64,000 bases of DNA from Haemaphysalis longicornis (lineage: Eukaryota > Arthropoda > Arachnida > Ixodida > Ixodidae), in the NCBI GenBank assembly GCA_013339765.2, contig CM023449.1, positions 225,589,212-225,653,211 of the forward strand, read 5' to 3'. The notes under the pieces were generated by a model that did no database searches, was not told where the DNA came from, and worked only from the letters and a program-made list of their open reading frames with translations. A program made the translations under genes and the position numbers. Shown piece after piece: positions 49,320-62,746 of the stretch. Numbering within the stretch: position 1 is the stretch's first letter; each line of letters starts with the position of its first letter.

Positions 49320-49486
49320 GAGTGCCGCCACGCGCGTTTTCTTCCCCGCATCGCATCTTGTTTGCGTCTGGACAGCGTACGCCGGAAAGCGCCGTGCTGT
49401 ACCATCAGGGCGTCCATTCACTGCGAATTCCTTCCGACAAATTCTTCTTCGTTCGCGGTGCGCAAGATTCGGAAGAGAGGAAACAG
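49320..49486 (+). CDS. Candidate exon with part of a pleckstrin-homology domain
   Basis: Flanked by an acceptor (agttgtcag) and the strong donor AAACAG|GTAATT. In the frame that meets the donor in phase 0 (phase 1 at the 5' side) it reads VPPRAFSSPHRILFASGQRT, then PESAVLYHQGVHSLRIPSDK and FFFVRGAQDSEERKQ. The block IPSDKFFFVRGAQDSEERKQ looks like the last strand and start of the C-terminal helix of FAPP/OSBP-type PH domains, where an RW usually follows; that would begin the next exon. PH domains bind phosphoinositides or proteins at membranes. All three frames are open, so the frame rests on the motif. No neighbouring exon was recognised. Confidence 0.4.
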
Positions 49487-51217
49487 GTAATTCTTCGTTG
49501 CCAACTTTTGAGGTAGGTGAATTTTACTTTTCGGCCCTGCGGCGCAGTTCGTCAGGGCCTCCATTTTATGGACGCTTTCTTGGTTTCATCTTGCGCTTTC
49601 ATTTCTTTCGATCGAGTTCCAAAAGCGATTGCTAAACTTCTCTCCTCCGTCTTTTTTTTTATTGCTAAAACTTGAAAAATGACATGTTTTTCATAGGCTA
49701 AATCTGACACACACATACACAAAAAAGCAGCAAGCCACAATTCGAGGACCTAGGTTCCTTTTTTTACATTTGGTACGTATTACATCTCAAATTCATTTGA
49801 GATTCGAAATGATGCTGTTCAGAGCGTATACCTGCGAACATAAGCCTTTTTGCCATAAGCCTTCGGCCGCGAATGAATTAATGAAGCCGGAATTTTAGGT
49901 TCGTGTGCGAAAAAAGCTAGGCAAGCATCCGTTTTGCACTCGTCTATAAAAAGGGAGGTACTTAGTTTTTCCGATTCACATTTTCGAGGCGGAGTGAGTC
50001 AAATGATTCATCCAACCGAAGCAGCATCCTGTATGTGTTTTCCGGATGCAGTTAAAATAAAAAGCAACTATCTTTGCAAGTACTTAAAGCGATTAGAATT
50101 TTAAATAGATAAATGCCTGTCCAAGCGGCGATAATTATAATAAGAAGCCCTGTCGCGAGGGGAAAATAACTGCTAGGCTTCTAGAGCTCCCTTGTGCAGC
50201 TAAGCAACCCATTTCCCTCAATAGACAACGGTATCTTTCCTTCTTTTAGGAGCAAATCAGCTTGAATTAGAAGCGGAGCAACTGTTCCTCTTTTCGGTCA
50301 ACTTCTCTTTACGGCTTATAACTGCGTAGCTGGACAGGTTGGGTGAGGAAGATGATTTGCTGCAACTCGTGCTCTAAAAGATAGAAAAAGGAGCATCTCT
50401 TTCTTTTTGGTTTGTTTTTGCTTTCATGTTTGCTGACGAGAAAACACGCCTCCATTTTCCTTCGCGCAGAGTTGTCTTAAGAGAAATCCCGTGCAAGGCA
50501 GAGATTGACACGCATGAAGCAAGCCAGGCATTAAAACAAAAGACCTTCAAACTAGAGACCGTATTCAACTGCGGCAGAGGAACGAAACGAAGCTAATTTT
50601 TCTCCTCCCGAAAGAGGGACAGCGGATTGCGGTCGAGAAAACTCGGCGATAAAGGGGAAATGTGGGGCGTGCCGGATTGCGGATTCTATTATTTGCTTAA
50701 TCGTTTTTTGTTTTCTCCCTTCGTTTCGAAGATTTCGCCTTTGTGTACGGAGTCGCGTTCTGTATCCCCACGCCCTCGGTGTCCCGTAAGCCTTTAAGGC
50801 TATTAGCGTGGCCGGTGGCGTTGATCTCTCGTCGGCCGCCGCTGTTACCGACCAGCCTCCGTGTCCTGATTGGATCGGCTCGCTTACGGTATCGACTATT
50901 GAGCTTTAAGAGTGCAACCAAACAGAGACCACAGTGTCAGTGGGAGCGGTAAAATCAGAAAAATGAAATGAGAAAATGAGGCCCGAATTAGTGCATCCGA
51001 CACCAAAAAAATAAAACTAAATAAATAAATAAACAATGCCTGTTTATCTGGGTTCAGGCATACGTAAAAATCCATAACAAAATCTATACCTACGCTGCGT
51101 GTTTCGAAATTCGACATCAGCAAAAGGCTCCCTGAACAAGAAATTAAAAAGTGAAAAAAAACCTAGAACTCAACTAGGCGGGCGGCCTCAACCGTATGGG
51201 TCTTCTATTTGCCGAGG
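49487..51217. other. No recognisable gene
   Basis: No exon or mobile element was recognised. Confidence 0.45.
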
Positions 51218-51218
51218 A

Positions 51219-51274
<56 letters not shown>

Positions 51275-51277
51275 AAA
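51218..51277. repeat. (AAAT)n microsatellite
   Basis: About 14 AAAT units, the same unit as at 1,183-1,224. Confidence 0.9.
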
Positions 51278-54200
51278 TCGGCGCTAAAAAGAATGCATCT
51301 TTTACAGCGGCAGTTATGTTGGGAGCACAATAGTTCCAGTACGCGGCTAAAGAGAGTACTGCCGCTTTGAATGTCTGCTCTGTTGCTGAAGTTCGCGGGA
51401 AATTTCATACTTATTCAGAGACTTCAACAATATTGTTCCCTCACCCGCTTTCTTTTACCCGCAAGTAGGGCTGTTCTCAATTATCCTGTAACCCTTGTGT
51501 GTCTGGGCCTCGTTGTGATCATGTTAAGCCGCCTCGTCCCACGGGTGTGTGTTTTTAGGCCCGCTGCATGATAGACTGACCATTTCCATTTGCATGCATA
51601 ATCGTTTCGTCATCTTGGCGCGCATTAATCTGGAGCACGGGGTCAGGTTGACCGACTCCACTCAGCCCCCCTGCCTTGCCCTTCGTCGGCGTTCGCGACA
51701 GCACTGAAATAGAAAGCAGAAATGTCTAATTTAATGAAAGCCCGCCGAACGTAGCGTAGGTCGGTAAGCGGTTCTGTGAACACAGCTTAACTTTGAGCGC
51801 CTCGCTGCCTTGATTTATTTTTAAAAGCCCCGCGCACTGCTGGCTAAAAATGGGGACAAAATTGGATCGAGCGGGCGGGGAAAGCGGATGTTCGGTAATC
51901 GCCATGGGTTGCGTCATATGCGTTTTCTCGTTCGTCGGTGGCTCAGCGTGAGCTTCAAATTCACGGTCCACCTGCCAGCTGGACTTCTGACTTCTCGCGG
52001 TTGGCACGTTGGAGCACTGCTGCGGCGTGGGGCCGTCTCAGGTTATCTCCCGCTCACGATTACGCGCCTACTTGTTTGCGCCTGCTCAGTAAGTGGTCTC
52101 CCCACCTGCGGACCTTTGCACATCAACCAGCGTCAATCGGAATTAAGAATAAATGGTCAGGACCAGGCTGCTAAGCCGTGTAAAATATGGGAAAAGTGGC
52201 ATTTATATGCGCCAGGGTCCGTCGTATGAAGCGGACTGCGTGCACCCGTGCGTCATATCATAGGGTTTTTTTTTAAGCATTGTTTCTATGGGGAGTTTGC
52301 CGGGACCGCGCTGATCCGTCATAAGAAGCGGGTCGTCGTAAGTAAGGAGGATGTATCAGCGGGGTTCCACTGTATGTGGTTCCATCAAGATGTGCTCCTG
52401 CATTTCCAAGTTAATTGATCATTCTCTATTGTAAAAATATTTTGGTTGTATGATGTATTCTGCTATACTTGCGCTCATTTGAAACATGTTACAGCGTTGA
52501 GTTACATGGAAGATGTCGGATCTTTGGCATAACAGCACCGCAATCCCGAAGCTTGAATGTATAGGGGCTCCGCAGTAACTACGCATATGCTACGGTAAAC
52601 ACAGCAAACCAGCTAACACTGAGAAAACGTGTTACAGCTTACGATAATTTAGTATAACTATTATGATATTCTAAGACAATTTATAATGGTTTATGTCGGA
52701 GGAGGCAGATGCGGCAAGGCGCCGCTTACGCCTGAATAATCGCATTACATTCGCCTCATCGCCTGGAGTTTTGTTTCATTATTACACGTTGCTCCGGCCG
52801 TGATATATCAATCTCTCCTACTAACTTCATTGCCTTCTTGTGTCTGCTTTCTACTTTGCCTCGCACGCCTCCTTCCGTTCACTGTCGGAGGTTTAACCAC
52901 CTGTCGCTGCGAAGACAAATCACCGACTGTTAACAACCCCTTCACATCTCCCGCTTCCTTTACTCCTCACTACTTAAATGTTTTTTTCCTCGCTTCTAAA
53001 GAGTGCGCCACTGCAAACACAGGGCATCTGTGGTGAAGCCCAACGAGGTAGTCTATCTTCACTTCTTTTCCTTTTTTTTTTCTTCCTTCATCCGTTTCTT
53101 TGTCTCCGCCTGTAAAGGGTGCACCACTGCAACTTGGAGTAATTGTGCGAAGCCAACTTGTTACATCTGTGAGGGAGAGAAACAAACGACTTGCAAAAGA
53201 ATGGGGTGAACAAGGGTTTACTATTGCGGAACCGCAATCTATTAGGAGCCTTTATTGAGGGACTTGAAGTATCGATCGAGCGAGGAAACAATGCTGAGAA
53301 AGAAAGGGTAAAGCTAATACAATGGCATATCATCAAAAACGCTACAATGTCAGCATTACACACATCCCATGACTGTTGAGTGTGACGAAGGCGTTTTACG
53401 AACGGTTGCCGCACTACCGAATTCGGAGTTCAGTAGTTGTGACAGTAACAGACTGCCAGTATGCCTCCATGCATGCATACTAATTTGTATGTACCGGAGA
53501 AAAAAGAATACAGCTATTGTTAACGTCATAAACTTCTGTGAGAAAAGGCGATGGATCCCATCGCTCAAATGAAGCATATAACACAATATTTCTCTCTTGC
53601 AAGTTGCACAAGGTAAGCTAGTGGTTTTTTGTAAAGGGCAGTTTCCAGCTCTCTCCGTTTTGTTACTCGGTGTTAGGTTTTGTTTTAATGTCGCTAGAAA
53701 CTCTGTAAGAGTAGTGGCGAAGCTCGCTTAAAAGTCCCATTTTTTGTACCCAAAGTTACGTTATAATTTCATTTCTTCTTTGAACATCTTCGTTAGGTAA
53801 GAATTATTAAAATTTGTAGGGCCCTTGTAAGGCAAACGACACAGAACAAGACGCCATGCTGCAACGAGTGCTTGGTTTTTCTTAGGGTTGGTAGGCCTCT
53901 TTCCAAGGCCAGAACACAGTGGATAATGATGATAATGCAGAGCACGCAATCTCGATGATGTGCGCTGCCGTGGTAATGTCGAATGGAGCCGCTACCAAAG
54001 CGTGCATACCAACCACATAAAACTATGTAGAGAAGACCAGGGCTCTTTTCGTGGTACATGTTAATAATGGCATTATCAACGGTTTTAGAGGGTTTAGCAT
54101 TGTTTCTATATCGGCGAAGTTTCCGATAGTTAAAATATCCTCTGGTCACTAAAACTATCCACGTTAACACCTAGATAGTGTCATTCTTTCTGCCTCTGTC

Positions 54201-55779
54201 ATCGGCCTCACGTCGGCCCTCGCCAGAGTGGTGCAATTAGTGCAAACAACGCTCCACATCGTGAAATAAAAAAAATACCGCAAGGGGGAAAATATGTCTG
54301 GGGATTGCGTCTTGCTAATGCTTTGTCTGAGTCGCCATAATTGAACTCAACTACGTTACCTCGTTACTCATATACAGGCCACGTTTCTCATATACTCATA
54401 TACAGTGGAAGCTCTCACTCAGTGTTGTGACAATGTTTAGGGACTACAATAAAGTTTCTGGCAAAATTTAAAACAACGCTTCATGGGACAAAAGTATAAA
54501 AGAAGAAAAAGAAACGTCAACGAATACGGAGCTATGCGCGATGCCCTTGGGGGCCCATACAAAAAAAATGAAGTGAGTCAGAGTAAAGCTTGTATTGTGA
54601 ATGTTTTGCTCGTATTTGGCGGTCCTCGCTAGCTTTTGAACAATATACGCCATTCTATTCCAGAGCCAGTTTACCCCGCTCATGGCTTTATACTATCTCT
54701 CTCTCTTGCTCCCATATCTCTCTTGCTTATCGACAATGTGTTCTACCCCACTATATAATTCTGCAAAGGGTTTGCACGATGATGCACCGCCCGACCAGAC
54801 GATTTGTCGGTCTGCCAGTCAGTTCGTAGATGGCAAATTCGCCTCCTTTTTTAAATAATTACAGCTTTTTCGAGTTCGGTTTTTTTTTTTTGTAATAATT
54901 GAAACAGAACCGGCTCTTAAGAAATTAAATAACTTTGTTTATCTCAGAACTACCAGTTCTCCTCTCTCCTTCGCGTTATCTGTATTTCGTTCGAAAACGA
55001 AGCATGAAGGCGAAAAGTTTCCAAGATAGGCTGAGCTTTTAGAGTACGCCAAACTTGATAAGTAGCTAATAAATTCAGCCGGAGGCAGTGGGCAGTGTCC
55101 TGGGAAATAATTTTCACGCTGGTTTCGGTGGTTGATGGGAGGGCGAGGGGTGGGAAGGAAGGCGATAAACACTTCCACGTAAGTGTGCAAAAGAAAGGAA
55201 AGGGAGGAACAACCCTCCTCCTCTGCATCCTTTTCCTCCGGCCCTCCTATCGAGACATGATGACAAATGGCCACCATAAGCACCTCCCGCGGTAATACGC
55301 TGTAATGCTGACTCGTGTATAAATATTCACTATGTGTACCAGAAATCATAGACTAAACGCCGGCGCTAGCGATGAATAATATAGATTTCGGAGGGTAGAC
55401 TTGGACGTCGCAACTTGACCTCTTCTTGGGAAGAGGAGCGTTTACGGCTTAGACGGGCGTCGTTAGGCGCTCATTTCCTGAATTTAGGTTTTTGTGGTCT
55501 CTGTAAAGTTGGAAATATTTTGTCGCCGTATTATGGGCAAAAATTAGGGAGTTTCCTTTTTTGTCGGAAGCAGTTTCGCTTCCTCCCGTCGCTAACCTGG
55601 TGGAGAAGACGACTCTCCACTTTCAGAAGCTGCTTGAATACGTGCCTCATAGGACAATCTATTTTGAAGTGGGACAATTAAACCGGTTACTTTTAATGCT
55701 GACACTTTTCCACCTGCTATTCCACCCCTGGGAGCGACCCGCCCCTGGGCCAGCTCAGATGCCGACTGCATTTCTCGCT
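51278..55779. other. Stretch without a convincing gene
   Basis: A good donor-like CTGCTCA|GTAAGT at about 52,090 ends a frame starting at an ATG near 51,918, but coding bias is weak. Short direct repeats (AAAG-GTGC-CCACTGCAA) occur at about 52,998 and 53,115. Diverged copies of TCCGTC-TA-GAAGCGG occur at about 52,219 and 52,316. Confidence 0.35.
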
Positions 55780-56480
55780 AGTACCGCGCCGTATGAGAAC
55801 AAATGTTCGCACTCTCGCCAACGACAAAGCTCCGGATGAATAGAAATTTGTACCGACGCAACCATGAACGGCACACAACAGCAGAGAAGATACGCCTGGT
55901 CTGGACTCCCGCTCACACACATGAAGCGGACAGAAACCATTCGGCGCACAAATGCTGCCCGGGAGTGTTTACAGAATCCTCCCATGGTTCCCGCGTCCAT
56001 CCAGGAACGACCGTGACCCCCCAACTGGCATGAAAATTGGACTGGCAGCAAAAATACCGTCGCATTATGAACCTCAGCCAGTAACGGCTTGCCGACGGCC
56101 TCACCACCTGGTTTACTTGCTCCTCTGCAGTCCCTGCTAAGAACAGGAGAAATTTTCGGCCAATAAAGCCTACGCGACTCGGCCTACACTCCGGACGTCA
56201 TCTTCCAAATGGGCAACGCCATAGGCACACCTTGCTTGTCCTCGGTGCCCCTACTGTGGCAGCAACAACACAACGAACATTTTCCACCTCATCTGTGCTT
56301 GTTCAGCTTACTATAAACTGACCGCGGACCAGTTCCTTACAACGGAAGTATGCCCGACGACTTCTGAAGAACATGTCCAACATGTCAGAAACAGCCCTCC
56401 AATTTTACAGCAAATTATAGAATTCGGTCTCAAAACAGGTCTCTATAAAGTAGTATGATGGCGGATCCTTCACCACTCTC
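55780..56480 (+). mobile_element. I-clade LINE fragment (RNase H end and zinc knuckle)
   Basis: NLYRRNHERHTTAEKIRLVW and TPAHTHEADRNHSAHKC (about 55,840-55,950) match the end of the RNase H domain (LVWTPAH motif). Later, in another frame, PRCPYCGSNNTTNIFHLICA and C (about 56,238-56,300) form a Cys-Cys-His-Cys knuckle, and LQQIIEFGLKTGLYKVV ends at a TGA near 56,455. Frameshifts are present. The 3' UTR probably continues to about 56,750. Confidence 0.65.
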
Positions 56481-58940
56481 TAGATGGCCCCCCAAACACT
56501 CCTTTTGTGGCTCCTGAATGGCTCCTTTTTGATACCCCGATGATCACCGTATTAGAGTGTCCTCGCAAGAACATCAACTGTGCATATCATGCTAAGTGAA
56601 CGCTCACATTGCAGCGAAAAGACTTTATATGAAGCGTCTTCCCCTACCCTTTTTCCCATGTCCCACAACAGGGGCTAGTGGTGTCCTCCTATAACAAAAT
56701 CACCCATTCCATTCACATTCTGAGCCGCTACCCTCGGGGGTAACAAGGTGACACGAAATGAAAGCAAGTTATAAAAACAGCACATATTCCACGTGAATTT
56801 CACTTTTTTGTGCTGTACCATTTTTAAGGCATTGCCCAACTCTGTCTAACAACTTCGATTCCGCGTCAATGCTCAAGTTCAGCAGGATGGTCCAGTGGGC
56901 GAAATGAAATACTTGGCTCCTGTGAACTAATGTAGTCTGTTGCAACTTTTGGGGGGGTTTTGGCCCTCGAAAAAAGTTTTTGTACCACATGCACGTTGGC
57001 GTCCACTTAAAGAACGTTTCCCCCCTTTCCTCCACTATTATGAGATGTCGCCTCTTTCTCATAATATTGCATTGTCCTCGGCCCACGTTTTTTCAGAACA
57101 GTTTCTGAGCGTAGTATTTCATTTATTGCTGAATATTTCCCGTTTGGACTTAGTCAGGTACCTTGCATAAAGCTTTGCAAATTTTCTTCTATTAAAACAG
57201 CACTGTGAAGTCATCTAAATACATGTAGCGAGTTTTGATTACAGAATCAAACTATTTCCAACTGAAACCGCTGGTTGCGCAATTGAATTGAACGCCGGAT
57301 AAAAGAGAACATCCTGTCTCGCAGTTGACTACGGCGCAGCAGAGGTGACGCACCTGTTTTTTTAAGCACGCACCATGGAACGCATCGACCCAAGGGAATA
57401 TATAAAGCGGAATTTTCACCCCAGTTTTCGGCACGGGGGCTTTACTCTCGGTAAGAGATCTACTGCATTCGCGTTAATATGAGCTTGTTCAGGATTACAC
57501 GCTGCATTCCCACCCAACTGAATCCGGTAATATTTTCAAGCCGCAGGACTTACGGAGCCGCAGTTTAACTTTTTGTTTTGTTTGTAAGTTGCAGATCAGT
57601 AATAATAAATTTGTTGTTCGGAAACTAGAAATTCTTTGTATCAACTTTGTATTGTACGTCTAGTCAGCTATGAAACCACTAGTGTTTGTTGCGACCTTAA
57701 CAATTCATTCAGATATGAGAGGCAACTAAGACATTATCGCAATAAAACATGGTATCAAAACTAACTAACTACTTAAAGTGTCGCTTAATGTTTGGCCAAT
57801 CTTTTCGCAAAACAAAACACAAATCTGTCCTGATTCTATTCTTGGGCCAAGATATACCTTCCTCAGCTTCATAACCGGTTGGTATGCATCTTAAATAATT
57901 GCGGCAGAAGTGCGTTCAAAAACGAGTTTGCTCTAATATTCCTATAATGATCCGATATGCAAATAAAATACTCCAGTTTTCGGTCAGACCTACATTGCGA
58001 GCGGGGGCGGAAATTCTTGGCGAAGTTCGCTCTCTTCTCCCCTCCCTTTTCAAGCGAAGCTTTAGTGTTCTTACTGATGGCGTCTGTAAACGCGAGTACG
58101 CCCTGCAGAAAGCCAACTTTTCTCTAGCGATCATGATGATTGTGGATGAAATGTAGCAAATTTTAAAACGCTTCCCTGCGAAGCTTGGCGGCAGCTCCGT
58201 CATGCCGCCTCCGCTAAAGGCTGATGTGCAGCAGAGGTATGGAGGTCACGCACAGGTGCAACAGCGCGACGTAAATAGGCCTACGTCATGCTGTCAGACG
58301 AACATCGGCAAGCTGTTACACACTGACCATTGTGAGATAAGAATGTGCGTTGCTGTGCCTGCCGTAAGGCTGTTAGCCACAAGACGTTGGACCTACTTCC
58401 CATTTTGAGGTTATGGACGTTAGGCCTAGCGTCACATCTTGCAGTTTAACACCTCAACCAAAAACCCACTCAAAAAATTGCTGACTGAACTCCACGCAGC
58501 ACGTACATTCGCCCCGTCCACACCAAACCTAAACGTTAGGCCTACGGCGTGCACACCCCAGAGTGTTGTGTGTATATTCTAGAACAGTGGTGCGTACGTC
58601 CAGAATAACACATACTCGCAGTGTGGGATTGGCCAACCAAAGAATCAAGAGTAAGCATCGCGTTCAACCATCGTCGTCGTTAGACTGAGGGGGTGTATGA
58701 TATTTTTGCTTGCTTTATGTCCTGCGAATATCGTTGCAATATAGCTGGCCGAAACGTACGTGTTACTGAGCCAATGTTTATCAGTAGCACAAAACGTTTT
58801 TTAAACACAACAAAAGAAGCGTAATCATGGAGACAATGAGAACAGGCAGCTGTCCTGTCTCGCGATGCCGATTTTTAAGTGCAATGCACTTCTTAAGCGA
58901 CCCTGAACCTGCGTCCACCGGCGATGTCCGCGCACGTGGA
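56481..58940. other. No firm gene; weak TATA candidate
   Basis: A TATATAAAG at 57,399-57,407 could be a plus-strand core promoter element, but no initiator or downstream first exon supports it. A 25-bp match to the inverted repeat at 27.5 kb lies at 58,658-58,682. Otherwise nothing seen. Confidence 0.35.
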
Positions 58941-59094
58941 GATGGGCGCGCGCAGCCCTGGCCGCTGACATGGCACATACCCACGTGGGGGATTGGGCCA
59001 GGAATCTCCTCGTCTTCCTTGGCAACGGGGGGTGATGGGCGCGCGCTGCCTGGGCCGATGACATTGGGCACATACCCACGTGGGGGATTGGCCA
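58941..59094. repeat. 93-bp tandem repeat, about 1.7 copies
   Basis: GATGGGCGCGCGC begins at 58,941 and again at 59,034. Both copies continue into a TGACAT...CACATACCCACGTGGG stretch. Copies are about 90% alike by eye. A partial earlier unit (GCACGTGGAGATGGG) precedes. The repeat is GC-rich with CACGTG boxes. Confidence 0.8.
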
Positions 59095-59149
59095 ATTTTT
59101 ACGTGTCGACAAGCCTCAGCGGAGTCATGGTGAATTCCCGCGCATAGCG

Positions 59150-59235
59150 GTAAAAAGGGTGCTGATACGGGTGAGCAATTGCCGGCATACCACGCAAGGC
59201 TAGGTCCACCCGTCAATAAACATCACCACCACCCA
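59150..59235 (+). mobile_element. LINE-like 3' tail
   Basis: CAAGGCTAGGTCCACCCGTC followed by AATAAACATCACCACCACCC resembles the AATAAA-CACC tail of the LINE ending at 25,215. The 93-bp repeats just upstream may be its 3' UTR. No coding part was found. Confidence 0.4.
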
Positions 59236-62200
59236 CCGAGAACTTGAACCTTCGCAGATTTCCCGAATAAAGGATACATGCATCCAAATCAACCGCAGTA
59301 CAATGCCTAAGACCCTTTCGACAGCGTAGGCAGGAAAAGGGGGAGCAGGTACGGCTTTATTACAGCATCAATATAAGTAAGTCACGATGCGAAAGTAAGA
59401 CACAAGCAAAAGAAATGCAAAACTGAAGATTAGCAAGGTTTTCCTTAACACACCTCCTGTCAAAAACACAGGTATAAGAGTGGGGCTGCAACTGGTGTAA
59501 TGCTGTGAGAAGGTTCGAAAAAAGCGAATAAACAAAACGACTGGGTCATTGAGTGCACTTAAGAGACCGCATTGAGTACACTTCCGGTATCGTTACGGAA
59601 AAAGGGTCTGTCAGCATTTTCTTACATCAGGGTATTGAGCCAGCGTACCGCGTTTCTATGAGGCGTTGTTCATGGCGTGACAAAAATTAAAGTGTCTGCA
59701 CTGCGAAAACAGTACGTTTTCTGAACAAGCAGTTCCCGAAACAGTTTTCAAACACTAAAGAATATGAGCCTATCCAAAGCCAGCACTTCTCAGCGCATTG
59801 TCAGGGAGTTGGAGCGTGTATTACTTCGTTCCCCACGCTTTCACAAGTTGTGATAAGTGTTGATCAGGAAGAGCACGTATACCTTCTGTCCCCTTGGTGT
59901 GTTTCCGTTTATTGTGGCGAAACGCGCACCCCTCAAGGTGGCTTGACTTTTATTATGACAAAGGTACTTGCGAGTTTCACCAGGTGCGAAACCTGCATGG
60001 CCACATTATTGGGACTTCCAGAACTACCTATATAGGAGAATGTCCGTTTGATTGCTTTGCCATTTCCTCGAAATGAGTAAGACGACCACGATAAAATTTA
60101 TATTTATTCTCAAAACACTCACCGTGAACAGTTAGAAAACTGATAGCAATACCATGTTGACCCAGTTTGACTCTTAGAAAGCTCAGACACGGCTAGAATT
60201 GCACAACTTAGATCTTATTTTGCTTTTGATATTTAGAGGAAACGGCGCTAAATTCTCAACGTAGACTAAGATGAAATAAAAGCGGCGCTGAGTCGCAACC
60301 TAAAAACGCTGGGGTATTTCTGTCGCCTAAGGTTCTGTTAATTTTAAGCTCTGTTTCATCCCGTTCAAGTAAAGCACCTATCAGCCCACTTCCTCCAAAT
60401 CCTGATTTGTTATTTCGCCATATAGCAATTATTCGTGTCGAAGATAGAAACGCACAGCACTGTTGCGCCACGCGTTGAGTATTATCCCACAATTACGCTT
60501 TGCGAAGCGTCAACAAAATCACGGCATTTCCATTTCAGAATCCAATCCATCAAGCCGTTTTGTGTCTTGGGTGTCGCCAAGTCTTGCAAATCCACAACTC
60601 TTTCCAACTTCTGTTGTGCATAAGTGTCCGATCGTCATCGCCCCTGACATGTAGGTCACTCCAACTACCGCTGGTCATCCTTATCTCTAAAATAGGTGTC
60701 GCGTCCATTATAAAGCCCAGCGCATCGAAGTTTCAAAGACGTCACATGCTGGCCGACATGATAATTTTCATTAGGACTCAGATGGAATTCTTGGCAAGCT
60801 TGACTAATTCTGGCAAAGTCGACTCTTCCACAGAGAAGTCAAGTCTGCGATCTTTGACGCCTTTTAACCTAATTGGAGGCTGTGCAGAGCAACCAACATT
60901 AACGTACACAATAAGAGCTCTTTTCTCTCTCCTTTTGAAAAACAATCACATTTTGGGCAGCAGTTCCCTTTTCATGTGGCACAGAGCTCTGAATCCAAAT
61001 TTAAATGTTTGGCCTCCACATGCAAAACAAAGATTTTTTTTTCACTTTTACGTCGTAATGAAACATTACTTGATTATGTGGATTTATCTATTAGGGTTCG
61101 CATTACTTCGCCGACTGAGGTGGTGACAGACCTGCCGTTGCAACCGTCAAGCTAATCTGACATTGCATTCTCGCAGAATTGATAACGGCGTTGGGTGACA
61201 CCGAGAATAACTACAAAGAAAACACACGGCGTCTATGTGCCCTATTTACAAGTTTCCACTCTCATGCGTGATATTAAACGATGGTATATAGCCTTCGCCC
61301 ACTTTTATATTGGTTCCGCTGCGTGGACATTGGGGACCGCTCGTTAACTGAGCCTGACCTAGACGACCATTTAGCTGGTAGGTTTAATCCGGACTGAGCG
61401 AGGGCAGTTTCCTGCACAAACAATTGCCTTCCTCATTGTGCTTTCGGGCAACGAGGCTATCCCGGTGCGCTTTATAATGGGAATGAAGTTAATATAGTCG
61501 TCATGAATGCATCAGGACCATGCGACTCTAACTTTTACCAGTATAAGTAATGTAATGAGCGAGTAAAAGCGGCTGTCAGTGTAATATAGTCGTAACGGCT
61601 TATAAACAATTACCAGACTATTCGCGCGCCTTTACCGGGATACAATTTGACAAGATCTGCTTCATGTTCAAGAGAAATATCTGCGCCACTTGCGCCATAT
61701 GGAAATGCTCCCTGTTCAGAAATTAATTAGGGTGAACTGTAGGCATTTGTACCTGAAGGGCCTGCAGTTCTGCAGCTGCCCCTATTCTGACGGATATCGC
61801 TAGATCCAAAATGTTTTTCGCGAACCGGAAATTAGCATACCCCTGAATTGAAACCATGCGGTTACGAAGGAAAGTTCCACATCTTTCTCGGATATTGTTA
61901 AGTTGAATAAATGCACTATATTTGGCTGCCGTGGATTTAATTTTTCTAATAGGAGGAACGTTTTTGCAAACACGTTTTTCCCACTTAAGAAGAACAAGCA
62001 CATTGCATAAAATGCTAAATCTGGATAAAAAAGTCCCGTAAATAAAAGAGTATGCAAATAAGTGAATAAAAAGCGATGACAAATAACTGGAAGGCTTTTT
62101 TTGGGAAGGAAAACGAAGGTTAAACGACGCCACTTGTTATGCTTAAGACGAACGACAGAAAACTAACAGCAACATACTAGCAGAGTGGGCGGTATGATAA

Positions 62201-62429
62201 CCTTGGCGTTCGCGTGTACCTCGTAAATATGCAAAAACATAAAGGAAAGACTCTTGCTGTTCCTCAAAATTTTCTAGAAAAGTTGCGTTCCACAAGTAAT
62301 AGCGAGTTGTTTCATATATGTTAGCTGGAATTTGTTCCTAGCTGTTGCTTAGTGTAGCCAGACTTCACAGAATAATGATGCCAACTCAGCCACGTCCTTT
62401 TGTGACCAGGACGTCTGCACATATCTGAA
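59236..62429. other. No firm gene; one long unexplained open frame
   Basis: A 208-codon frame at 60,500-61,126 (TTG start) ends in a hydrophobic and basic stretch; it has no known motif and no coding bias and is not called as a gene. A 136-codon minus-strand frame at 61,723-62,133 is similar. Confidence 0.35.
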
Positions 62430-62746
62430 TTGTCATGGGACAGCACAATCCCCGCGCCGCCATGGGCCACCAACAAATGACGACAAGAAAGAAGCTCGTT
62501 ACGGGGCGCAGCCAGCCCGTGCTCAGTTATGCTGCATGTGAACATTTCTTCGCTTCATGTAAATATAGTTTCATCACCACATGGTTCGTGCCATCTGCTG
62601 CCACGTTACATTTTTGTGGAGTGTTCGGGCTCGCTTCCTTCCGCGCCCCAGCTCTGCATTGTTTCTCCTTGGACGCAAGGGTCCAGTTGTGGTGCCAAGG
62701 TGCCATTACGGAGCCACGCAGTGGGCGCACATATTCTGTGACGACA

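Noticed and set aside
62432..62690. Exact 5' LTR boundaries
   Set aside because: Start TG and an internal TATA-like site are plausible, but without the 3' LTR in the window the limits cannot be fixed; kept only as part of the element.
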